A DNA stretch of 5,675 nucleotides, taken from positions 4,635 through 10,309 of the forward strand of contig HF986285.1 in the NCBI GenBank assembly GCA_000432655.1, given 5' to 3'. The stretch comes from Bacteroides sp. CAG:1060 (GTDB lineage: Bacteria > Bacteroidota > Bacteroidia > Bacteroidales > UBA932). Below are positions 1 to 5,525 of the stretch, piece after piece. The notes under the pieces were generated by a model. That model did not search any database. It was not told the DNA's origin and saw nothing but the letters and a program-made list of their open reading frames with translations. The position numbers were made by a program, and so were the translations under genes. The first letter of the stretch is position 1; each line of letters begins with the position of its first letter.

Positions 1-413
1 TCAATCGGCAGCTGCTTCCTGTAAAGATGGCGCTGCGGTTGGTAGAATTGTTCATGGTCCTGTCCGTGCTGATTGCCTTACTGGGCCTGCTGGCCATGAG
101 TGCATACTATTCAGGCGAGAATACCAAGAGCATAGCGGTGCGAAAGGTGTTCGGCAGCGATGTTTTGCGTGAGACCCGGCGGACGGTAAAAGATTATATG
201 GTGCTGGTGGGAATCGCTTGTATCATCGGCATCCCGGTATCCGTATGGATGGCCGGAAAATATCTGAGCCGCTACTCATACAGGATTGAGAACTATTGGT
301 GGATATTCGTCCTGGCCGTGGTCCTCACATTTGCGATGGCTTTCGGCTCTGTCCTCTGGCAGACGCTCAAGGCCGCAAAGACCAACCCGGCGACAGAATT
401 AAAGAAAGAATAG
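1..413 (+). CDS. ABC transporter permease, FtsX/MacB family (C-terminal part, 5' end cut by window)
   Basis: The reading frame is open from base 3 (first full codon AAT) and ends at the TAG at 411-413, so this is the last ~136 residues of a longer protein; the ATG at 27 is internal. What is visible is the C-terminal FtsX domain: a hydrophobic helix (LFMVLSVLIALLGLLAMSAYY), the IAVRKVFGSD motif that matches the family's EIGIRKVLGA loop, a second helix (MVLVGIACIIGIPVSVWM), the YRIENYWWIF segment, a third helix, and the typical ending QTLKAAKTNPATELKKE. Proteins of this family sit in the inner membrane and, with a LolD/MacB-type ATPase, drive export or lipoprotein/envelope transport by mechanotransmission. 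Bacteroidetes genomes carry many paralogues, often next to two-component systems, so the substrate cannot be told. Transcription probably ends at the hairpin 40 bp downstream. The family assignment is firm; the role is unknown. Confidence 0.9.
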   Translation, partial: NRQLLPVKMALRLVELFMVLSVLIALLGLLAMSAYYSGENTKSIAVRKVFGSDVLRETRRTVKDYMVLVGIACIIGIPVSVWMAGKYLSRYSYRIENYWWIFVLAVVLTFAMAFGSVLWQTLKAAKTNPATELKKE

Positions 414-452
414 GCCCTTCACACTATCATCCCTTTGACGGATATAACGCAG

Positions 453-496
453 AAATATCAATGGGTGGACTGAAATCAGCCCACCCATTGATATTT
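453..496. terminator. Bidirectional intrinsic terminator between convergent genes
   Basis: Bases 453-468 (AAATATCAATGGGTGG) and 481-496 are perfect reverse complements, a 16-bp stem. The 12-base loop region contains a further CTGA/TCAG pairing (470-473 with 476-479), so the whole element is almost one palindrome with a single A/C mismatch. A T-run follows the stem on the plus strand (494-497) and TTTCT follows on the minus strand. It lies 39 bp after the permease stop and 18 bp after the pduL stop, which fits a shared terminator for the two converging transcripts. Confidence 0.85.
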
Positions 497-514
497 TGGC
501 GCGACAGCCAGAAC

Positions 515-1087
515 TTATCCTACGATATGTCCGGTAATCTCTCCGCTGCAAGCTGCTGCATTCGCCTCATCGGTATCGATATGCATTGCGAGAGCATATT
601 TCTCCGACACACGAATAACGGTATCGCCGAACACAAGTTTTCTTCCTGTAGGCTGTTCTACCTCCACATTTACAATCTGTCCGTTCTCCACTCCGAATGC
701 CGCAGCATCTGATGGAGTCATGTGCACATGCCTTCTCGCAATGATGACGCCTTCCTTCAATTCAATCTCACCGCAAGGTCCTACAATCTTGCAAGGAGCC
801 GAGCCGGCGACATCCCCGCTCTCCCTGATAGGAGCTACGATGCCGAGAGTGCGCGCATCCGTAAAGGAAAGCTCCACCTGGTTCTCCGGACGGACAGGTC
901 CGAGGATAGAACATTTCAACGTAGATTTAGGGCCGACCACATCCACTTTCTGAGCCGATGCATACTGGCCCGGCTGGGAGAGAGGCTTTTTAACCTCAAG
1001 TTCAAAACCCTTACCAAAAAGGATATCCAATGCTTCACGAGTCACATGTACGTGTCTCGCAGAAGTCTCAATTACAAAATTTGCCAT
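515..1087 (-). CDS. pduL: PduL-type phosphate acyltransferase (phosphotransacetylase)
   Basis: This 190-residue protein interconverts acyl-CoA and acyl-phosphate; next to acetate kinase the substrate is most likely acetyl-CoA. It has the two PduL half-domains with the expected metal and phosphate ligands: SARHVHV (His12, His14), GPVRPENQVELS (Arg66, Glu72), ARRHVHMTPSDA (His120, His122) and MHIDTDEANAA (His169). By motif these correspond to the two-zinc site and phosphate-binding arginine known from PduL structures. The N-terminus begins four residues before the first beta-strand motif (VIETSARH), with no extra amphipathic helix, so there is no encapsulation peptide for a bacterial microcompartment; this is the cytosolic form. 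It is unrelated to the usual Pta. The start codon lies 12 bp after the ackA stop, so the two genes should be co-transcribed, with the transcript ending at the hairpin just downstream. No Shine-Dalgarno sequence is seen. The symbol follows the family; 'pta2-like' names are also used. Confidence 0.95.
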   Translation of the reverse strand: MANFVIETSARHVHVTREALDILFGKGFELEVKKPLSQPGQYASAQKVDVVGPKSTLKCSILGPVRPENQVELSFTDARTLGIVAPIRESGDVAGSAPCKIVGPCGEIELKEGVIIARRHVHMTPSDAAAFGVENGQIVNVEVEQPTGRKLVFGDTVIRVSEKYALAMHIDTDEANAAACSGEITGHIVG

Positions 1088-1099
1088 ATCTAATATTGC

Positions 1100-2314
1100 T
1101 TAATTCTCCATTTCAGACACAATATGCATCGTGTCCCGTGCAATCACGAGCTCCTCGTTGGTCGGAATCAACGCCACCTTCACAGAGGAACCCGGGGCGG
1201 AAATAATGGTTTCCCCCTTTGCGTTCTCATTGGCCTCCACATCAATCTTCACGCCCATAAACGAGAGATTGTCGCAAATGTGACGACGAAGGCGCGGATT
1301 ATTCTCACCGATGCCGGCCGTAAATACGATAAGATCCACTCCGTTCATCTCGGCTATGTATGCTCCGACATTCTTTATAGTGTCGTAAGTAAGCTTTTTA
1401 AGAGCAATTTTAGCCCTCTGGTCACCCTCCGATGCAAGCTGATCGAGATCCCTCATATCGGAGCTTTTGCCTGACAATCCGAGGAATCCGCTCTTCTTGT
1501 TCATCACTTCCGTCATCTGATCCGGGGTAAGTCCCTCTTTTTTCATGATATAAGGAACAATGTTGGCATCGATATTACCGCAGCGCGTACCCATGATCAT
1601 ACCCTCGAGAGGCGTAAATCCCATGGACGTATCCATGCACTTTCCGTCCTTCACGGCGGTAATCGAGCTTCCGTTGCCAAGATGGCATGTGATAATCTTG
1701 GAATTGCCCAACTCGAGACCGGCAAGCGCTGCTCCCCTGCGGGAAACATACTGATGCGATGTTCCGTGTGCACCGTAGCGACGCACGCGATATTTTACAT
1801 AGTACTCATACGGAAGTGCATACATATAAGCATACGGCGCCATGGTCTGGTGGAACGCGGTATCGAACGTCACCACCTGCGGCACATCCGGAAGGACATT
1901 GGACACGGCATGGATGCCGAGAAGGTGCGCAGGATTGTGCAGCGGTGCAAAATCACAGCATATCTCTATCTTGTGAAGCACATCGTCGTTGACAAGAGTA
2001 CTTCCTGAGAAGAAATCCGCACCCTGCACGATACGATGTCCTACCGCTTCGATGTCATCGAAACTGCGAAGCACCCCGTGAGACGCGTCCACAAGAGCAT
2101 CCAACACCAGTTTCATTCCCACCTTATGATCAGGAATGGCCTGTGTCAATACAAATGGTTCCTTTCCGCTTGGCTTATGTGTCAGGCATCCGTCAGGCAG
2201 ACCGATTTTCTCTACAATTCCTTTAGCAAGAAGGTCGAACACGTCATCGCCCTTCATATCAAGAAGCTGATATTTGATAGATGAGCTTCCGCAATTGATT
2301 ACCAGTATTATCAT
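1100..2314 (-). CDS. ackA: Acetate kinase
   Basis: This 404-residue cytosolic enzyme transfers phosphate between acetyl-phosphate and ADP, giving acetate and ATP. It is full length for the family (about 400 residues). The sequence shows the ASKHA-fold signatures: VINCGSSSIKY at the N-terminus (Asn7, Ser10, Ser12, Lys14), HRIVQGAD (Arg94), PLHNPAH (His126), VTFDTAFH (Asp151), YGAHGTSH (His183, transition-state stabilising histidine), HLGNGSS (Asn214), MGTRCGNID (Arg244), FTAGIGENNP (ATP site) and TNEELVIARDT (Glu388). All catalytic residues are in place; the loop after Arg244 reads CGNIDAN where many homologues have SGDIDP. The ATG at 2314 is chosen because the phosphate-binding strand starts at residue 2, as in homologues. 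It is the first gene of an ackA-pduL operon. A good -7 box lies 18 bp upstream of the start, and the gene diverges from the ComEC-like gene. Confidence 0.98.
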   Translation of the reverse strand: MIILVINCGSSSIKYQLLDMKGDDVFDLLAKGIVEKIGLPDGCLTHKPSGKEPFVLTQAIPDHKVGMKLVLDALVDASHGVLRSFDDIEAVGHRIVQGADFFSGSTLVNDDVLHKIEICCDFAPLHNPAHLLGIHAVSNVLPDVPQVVTFDTAFHQTMAPYAYMYALPYEYYVKYRVRRYGAHGTSHQYVSRRGAALAGLELGNSKIITCHLGNGSSITAVKDGKCMDTSMGFTPLEGMIMGTRCGNIDANIVPYIMKKEGLTPDQMTEVMNKKSGFLGLSGKSSDMRDLDQLASEGDQRAKIALKKLTYDTIKNVGAYIAEMNGVDLIVFTAGIGENNPRLRRHICDNLSFMGVKIDVEANENAKGETIISAPGSSVKVALIPTNEELVIARDTMHIVSEMEN

Positions 2315-2332
2315 AATATTTGAAATAGTCTA

Positions 2333-2340
2333 CAAATTTA
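2333..2340 (-). promoter_or_regulatory. Candidate ackA-pduL promoter (-7 box)
   Basis: The minus strand reads TAAATTTG here, an exact match to the Bacteroidetes primary sigma factor -7 consensus TAnnTTTG. The last G is 18 bp before the ackA ATG, so the leader would be roughly a dozen bases. No TTTG is visible at the expected -33 position (about 19-21 bp further upstream), so the call rests on the -7 match and position. A short AT-rich motif can occur by chance. Confidence 0.5.
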
Positions 2341-2353
2341 CTAATAATTTATG

Positions 2354-2361
2354 TATTTTTG
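2354..2361 (+). promoter_or_regulatory. Candidate promoter of the ComEC-like gene (-7 box)
   Basis: TATTTTTG matches TAnnTTTG exactly and ends 17 bp before the chosen ATG at 2379. No clear -33 TTTG is present about 20 bp upstream; that position falls on the -7 box of the divergent ackA promoter, so the two promoters would overlap. This box also argues against the upstream in-frame ATG at 2274, which lies before it and inside ackA. Confidence 0.5.
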
Positions 2362-2378
2362 GAGAAACTTACTATGAA

Positions 2379-3446
2379 ATGTCTCACGACTTCAAGACCC
2401 TGAGCCTGTCGTTCACCGCAGGTGTCGCAATTGCAGTTCTTTTCCCTCCGCCGCACCCCCTTCTTGCGTCGGCAGCGGTTGTGTATTCGTCTCTGGCCGC
2501 CACCCTCTACTACTCAAAACGGGTGCACGCTTCCAGCATTATACCTTATATCGTCCTGTTCCTTCTCGGGATGAACTCGTACCTGTGTTCCGGCTTCGGC
2601 GCCGGTCTTGGCTCTGTATCACAAAACCATATCGTCAAGACGGCACTCGGTTCTTTTCAGGAGGCCATTTCCCGGCTGAATCTTTCCGGGAACCAGACCG
2701 AAGCACTGGCAACGGCACTGCTGACCGGGGATCGCAAACTTCTGTCAGCACAGACAATATCGGACTTCCGCACTGCCGGAGCATCACACATACTTGCCCT
2801 TTCCGGCCTTCACCTCGGACTCATCAGCGCCGTAATAAGCAAACTGCTGGCTTTTATGGGCAATAGTCCGGTCGGTTATCGTATCAGAAGCATCATTCTG
2901 ATAGTATCGTGCCTTTTCTACAGCATGATGACCGGAGCATCCCCTTCCGTAGTCAGGGCATTCCTTTTTATCACCTTCCACGAAATTGCCAAACTTTCAC
3001 CGGAAAGGGCGAACCTGCCCCTCAACTGCTATTTCTGCGTCCTTATGATCCAGCTCATGTTCACTCCGGAGTCAATCATTTCCCCCGGATTTCAGCTTTC
3101 GTACCTCGCCATGCTGGGCATCTATGTCATATTCCCACGGATAAATGGATGGCTGCCGGAAGAGAAGAGTTCAGGGATTGCAGGCAGGATATGGAAATGC
3201 GCCGCACTTAGCATCTCCTGCCAGATAACAACGGCACCGGCCGCGTGGCTTCACTTCCGCTCCTTCCCTATAAATTTCCTTATTACCAATATAATATCCC
3301 TTCCCCTGTGCGAGCTGTTTATCTGCTCGTGCATAGGCTGCGTCATTTTGGACACACTTGGGGTGTGCCCGGAGATACTGAAGAGCCTGACCTCCGAAGC
3401 GGGCCAGGCTCTCTTATATTGCATTCATGTAATCGCCCTACTCTGA
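2379..3446 (+). CDS. ComEC/Rec2-like membrane protein, competence domain only
   Basis: This 355-residue polytopic membrane protein carries the ComEC/Rec2 competence region. In full ComEC this region forms the inner-membrane channel that passes single-stranded DNA during natural transformation. Key motifs are GDRKLLS (about residues 117-123), the diagnostic HILALSGLHLGLI (137-149), MTGASPSVVRAF (184-195), PGFQLSYLAMLGI (236-248) and HFRSFPINFLITNIISLPL (292-310). The first ~75 residues hold two or three hydrophobic helices, where DUF4131 sits in longer homologues but too short for a full copy. The metallo-beta-lactamase domain that normally follows is absent; the protein stops within a hydrophobic helix (CIHVIALL). 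The start at 2379 is preferred over the ATG at 2274, which lies inside ackA and upstream of the likely promoter. GGAG at 2361-2364 is 14 bp from this start, too far for a good ribosome site. Its last 9 bp overlap the convergent lipoprotein gene. It may be a short natural form or a truncated relic; a role in DNA uptake is unproven. Confidence 0.87.
   Translation: MSHDFKTLSLSFTAGVAIAVLFPPPHPLLASAAVVYSSLAATLYYSKRVHASSIIPYIVLFLLGMNSYLCSGFGAGLGSVSQNHIVKTALGSFQEAISRLNLSGNQTEALATALLTGDRKLLSAQTISDFRTAGASHILALSGLHLGLISAVISKLLAFMGNSPVGYRIRSIILIVSCLFYSMMTGASPSVVRAFLFITFHEIAKLSPERANLPLNCYFCVLMIQLMFTPESIISPGFQLSYLAMLGIYVIFPRINGWLPEEKSSGIAGRIWKCAALSISCQITTAPAAWLHFRSFPINFLITNIISLPLCELFICSCIGCVILDTLGVCPEILKSLTSEAGQALLYCIHVIALL
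3382..3412. terminator. Hairpin inside the 3' end of the comEC-like gene, possible terminator
   Basis: AGAGCCTG at 3382-3389 pairs perfectly with CAGGCTCT at 3405-3412, with a 15-base loop. It is within the coding sequence of the ComEC-like gene, and on the minus strand it begins 25 bp after the stop of the FISUMP lipoprotein gene, so it could end that transcript. Plus-strand bases after the stem (CTTATATT) are only partly T-rich and the minus-strand tail (TCAG) is poor, so intrinsic termination is uncertain. Confidence 0.35.
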
Positions 3447-4457
3447 CTTGACGCATCTTACCGATGCGGCCATGGAATTCTTGTCGAAAGTACCTGAATA
3501 GACGCTGTCGTTATCCCTGTATATGTACCTGAGTACGCCCTTACCGTCTTTCTGGTCCGATGTCCAGAAGGCTGCATACTTATACATGGAGTTGAACGAA
3601 TTCTTACCGTCCATCAAAGATGCATATCCGGCAGGCAGCACAGACAGATGCGTCTGATCGGTCACCTTGACATAGCGTGAGAACTCCCACATCTTCGTGC
3701 CATTGAAATAGATATCGGCCATAATCTTGCCGGCCATCCCGCTGATGACGCCGTCCGGACCGACCTCTCTGTCACAACTGGCTGCAAGAGCCTCCCAATC
3801 CGATTCCGAAGGCAGTTTCCATCCGTCAGGGCAGGCACTCTGAGCCTCTTCCCATGTGTAATACTGTCCGAACAAATCGGAAAGCACGGCATACCCGCGG
3901 TACGGAACACCGGTCCCTTCCCAGCAAAGGTTGTTTCTCATCCAAAGCACTCCTCCGACAGGTGTCGCGAGGTAAGATTTCCAGTCGCGGGTATCGATGA
4001 ACCTGACATCGTCTTCATAGCTGCTGAATCCCGTGATGGAACCTTTGCCGTCAAGACCCTTTTTCACTACGGTAAAGTTCGCAGTAGTGGTCTTGCCGTA
4101 ATACTCGTCACTGCTTGACGCTCCGAATACCAGAGACACAACGCCAAGAGTATCCTCAACTTCAAACACATAGGCTTTCTCGTTGAACTTGCCGTCAGGA
4201 GAAATCACAGTATCGTTCTTCGCCTTGAAAGGATTCGTAAAATAATAACCTATCTTTTTGCCGTCCGGCCGTGACAATACGGTCATGGTATCCAAACTGA
4301 AAGTCTTGGTGAAACCGACCTCCACATACGAAGGCATCACCAACTTCAAGGCACCGTCAAGAGTGCCCTTGGTAGTGGAATTGTTCTTTTTGCAACCGGT
4401 CAAAAGGAAGCCCCCGAATATCAGAATGGCTATGGATATGATTAAACTCTTCTTCAT
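3438..4457 (-). CDS. Lipoprotein with C-terminal FISUMP domain (Fib_succ_major)
   Basis: This 339-residue protein starts with a lipoprotein signal: MKKS, a hydrophobic stretch, then the lipobox LLTGC with Cys22. Residues ~30-137 look like a beta-rich Ig/PKD-type region (ends YYGKTTTANFTVVKKG). Residues ~153-339 match the FISUMP domain: VLWMRNNL (170-177), YYTWEEAQSACPDGWKLPS (199-217) followed by SDWEAL, then PAGYAS (275-280), AAFWTSDQ (295-302) and the typical end VRCVK (333-337). FISUMP proteins are abundant exported or surface proteins of Bacteroidetes and Fibrobacteres; their fold relates to formylglycine-generating-enzyme/C-type-lectin-like domains, and their function is mostly unknown. 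After Cys22 comes KKNNS, which lacks the acidic surface-export signal known in some Bacteroidetes, so surface display is not implied. The start at 4457 is chosen over an in-frame ATG at 4547, which would add 30 residues before the signal peptide and overlap apbE. It diverges from apbE. Confidence 0.9.
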   Translation of the reverse strand: MKKSLIISIAILIFGGFLLTGCKKNNSTTKGTLDGALKLVMPSYVEVGFTKTFSLDTMTVLSRPDGKKIGYYFTNPFKAKNDTVISPDGKFNEKAYVFEVEDTLGVVSLVFGASSSDEYYGKTTTANFTVVKKGLDGKGSITGFSSYEDDVRFIDTRDWKSYLATPVGGVLWMRNNLCWEGTGVPYRGYAVLSDLFGQYYTWEEAQSACPDGWKLPSESDWEALAASCDREVGPDGVISGMAGKIMADIYFNGTKMWEFSRYVKVTDQTHLSVLPAGYASLMDGKNSFNSMYKYAAFWTSDQKDGKGVLRYIYRDNDSVYSGTFDKNSMAASVRCVKSE

Positions 4458-4475
4458 ACAAAATACAAATATGCA

Positions 4476-4483
4476 CAAAATTG
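4476..4483 (-). promoter_or_regulatory. Candidate promoter of the FISUMP lipoprotein gene (-7 box)
   Basis: The minus strand reads CAATTTTG, one mismatch from TAnnTTTG, ending 18 bp before the ATG. A TTTG on the minus strand (plus-strand CAAA at 4506-4509) lies 22 bp upstream, close to the usual 19-21 bp -33 spacing. The position mirrors the apbE promoter. Confidence 0.4.
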
Positions 4484-4495
4484 CTCGAATTACAT

Positions 4496-4503
4496 TAACT
4501 TTG
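4496..4503 (+). promoter_or_regulatory. Candidate apbE promoter (-7 box)
   Basis: TAACTTTG matches TAnnTTTG exactly and ends 19 bp before the apbE ATG at 4523. A degenerate -33 candidate, TATG at 4470-4473, lies 22 bp upstream. The predicted leader is about a dozen bases, which would exclude the TTG at 4514 as a comfortably placed start. Confidence 0.5.
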
Positions 4504-4522
4504 TGCAAATACTTTGCCGAAA

Positions 4523-5467
4523 ATGACAAGACACATTCTTTTTGCATCCCTTACGGCCCTGCTTCTCGCTGTAAGTTGCACTCACAGAGGATACGAGACA
4601 TTCACCGGATACGCCCAAGGCGGCACATATCAGGTCAAAGCCAACCTTGAAGGAGTCAGCATCCCCCACAATACCATCGCGGCGGCAATAGACTCGCTGC
4701 TGGAGGGGATAGATTTCAGCATCTCGGGATACAATCGCAGCTCCATTCTGAGCAGGCGCAATGCCGGAGAGGACATCTCCCCTGACAGGTACTTCTCCGA
4801 GCTTATGGAGCTTTCAGAGAAATACAAAGAGCTCTCGGGCGGAGCTTTTGACGTTTGCAGCGGACCGCTTTTCGATATATGGGGATTCGGATTCACCTCG
4901 GACAGTCTTCCGTCCGACGATGCGATACAGAAGGCCATGCAGGACTGCCGCGACGGGAAAGTCCTGAATTTCAACGCCATCGCCCAGGGGTACAGCTGCG
5001 ATGTGATAGCCGGCTATCTCCATTCAATAGGCGTGAAGGACATGCTCGTTGATATAGGAGAAATATACTGCGATGGGCTCAATCCTTCCGGGAAAGGATG
5101 GACCATAGGTGTCGACAATCCTGTCGACGGGAACAACTCCCCGGGAAAGGACCTCAAAGGTATCTGGCATTCCGACGGTTCCGGATGCGGGATTGTCACA
5201 TCCGGCAACTACCGCAAGTTCTATATCAAGGACGGGAAAAAATACGCCCACACGATTGACCCGCGTACGGGATATCCCGTACAGCACAATCTGCTCAGCG
5301 CCACCGTGGTCGCCCCCACCGCGGCCGAAGCGGACGCCCTTGCCACGGCATGCATGGTCCTCGGCGCGGAGGATGCCAGAAGCCTGATCGAGTCCCTTGA
5401 CGGCGTGGAAGCATATCTGATTTGCTCAGACGGCACATGGAAATCTGACGGATTCAATCTCGAATAA
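4523..5467 (+). CDS. apbE: FAD:protein FMN transferase, ApbE family lipoprotein
   Basis: This 314-residue enzyme uses FAD to attach FMN covalently to a Thr/Ser of exported flavoproteins such as NqrB/NqrC or RnfD/RnfG subunits. It has a lipoprotein signal with lipobox LAVSC (Cys19), so it acts in the periplasm tethered to a membrane. Family motifs run in order: GGTYQVKA (33-40), SGYNRSSILSRRN, GGAFDVCSGPLFDIWGFG (about 106-123), NFNAIAQGYSCD (149-160), MLVDIGE, WTIGVDNP, VTSGNYRKFY, YAHTIDPRTGYP (241-252) and AEADALATA (268-276), whose Asp271 and Thr275 fit the magnesium-binding pair. Length is normal. The usual IGGE motif reads IGE here (one Gly missing), and the usual Lys of AIAKGY is Gln. 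The ATG at 4523 is preferred over TTG at 4514 because it gives a compact signal peptide. No Rnf, Nqr or other flavoprotein target is encoded in the window. Confidence 0.95.
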   Translation: MTRHILFASLTALLLAVSCTHRGYETFTGYAQGGTYQVKANLEGVSIPHNTIAAAIDSLLEGIDFSISGYNRSSILSRRNAGEDISPDRYFSELMELSEKYKELSGGAFDVCSGPLFDIWGFGFTSDSLPSDDAIQKAMQDCRDGKVLNFNAIAQGYSCDVIAGYLHSIGVKDMLVDIGEIYCDGLNPSGKGWTIGVDNPVDGNNSPGKDLKGIWHSDGSGCGIVTSGNYRKFYIKDGKKYAHTIDPRTGYPVQHNLLSATVVAPTAAEADALATACMVLGAEDARSLIESLDGVEAYLICSDGTWKSDGFNLE

Positions 5468-5472
5468 CTGCC

Positions 5473-5503
5473 TTGTGAAGGAACCAAACTTTAACTATAT
5501 TTG
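5473..5503 (+). promoter_or_regulatory. Candidate promoter of the DUF4290 gene (-33 and -7 boxes)
   Basis: TTG at 5473-5475 (within CTTG) is followed by a 20-bp spacer and TATATTTG at 5496-5503. This is the most complete match in the window to the Bacteroidetes pattern TTTG-N19-21-TAnnTTTG. The last G is 22 bp before the ATG at 5526. It suggests the DUF4290 gene has its own promoter and does not depend on read-through from apbE, although no terminator is visible in the 58-bp gap. Confidence 0.6.
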
Positions 5504-5525
5504 TAGTTTATTATTATCATTGAAC

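Larger units (their letters stand above)
4469..4510. repeat. Inverted repeat spanning the FISUMP/apbE divergent promoters
   Basis: ATATGCACAAA at 4469-4479 and TTTGTGCAAAT at 4500-4510 are reverse complements at 10 of 11 positions, separated by 20 bp. Each arm holds the TTTG end of one promoter's -7 box and a candidate -33 element of the opposite promoter. The symmetry may simply reflect back-to-back promoters or may be an operator for a dimeric regulator; the sequence alone cannot separate these. Confidence 0.6.

Noticed and set aside
296..712. Plus-strand open frame of 138 codons across the permease end, terminator and pduL
   Set aside because: It runs through the hairpin terminator and parts of two real genes in other frames; no family resemblance.
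722..1093. Plus-strand open frame of 123 codons opposite pduL
   Set aside because: It is fully antisense to a protein with all family motifs intact, and its translation shows no recognisable domain.
1682..2008. Plus-strand open frame of 108 codons opposite ackA
   Set aside because: It is antisense to conserved ackA sequence; its composition is that of a shadow frame.
2274..2378. Upstream in-frame ATG at 2274 as the start of the ComEC-like protein
   Set aside because: It lies inside ackA on the opposite strand and upstream of the likely promoter, and the added residues do not resemble a ComEC N-terminus.
2374..2403. Nine-codon open frame (ATG at 2374, TGA at 2401-2403) overlapping the ComEC-like start, with GGAG nine bases upstream
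   Set aside because: The GGAG would lie at or before the predicted transcript start, and such a short frame is expected by chance in this sequence.
4514..4522. TTG at 4514 as the apbE start
   Set aside because: It adds only three residues, is a rarer start codon and lies within a few bases of the predicted transcript start; ATG at 4523 gives a normal lipoprotein signal.
4458..4547. N-terminal extension of the FISUMP lipoprotein to the ATG at 4547
   Set aside because: It would put 30 residues before a clear signal peptide and overlap the apbE start; the start at 4457 has a promoter at the same spacing as other genes here.
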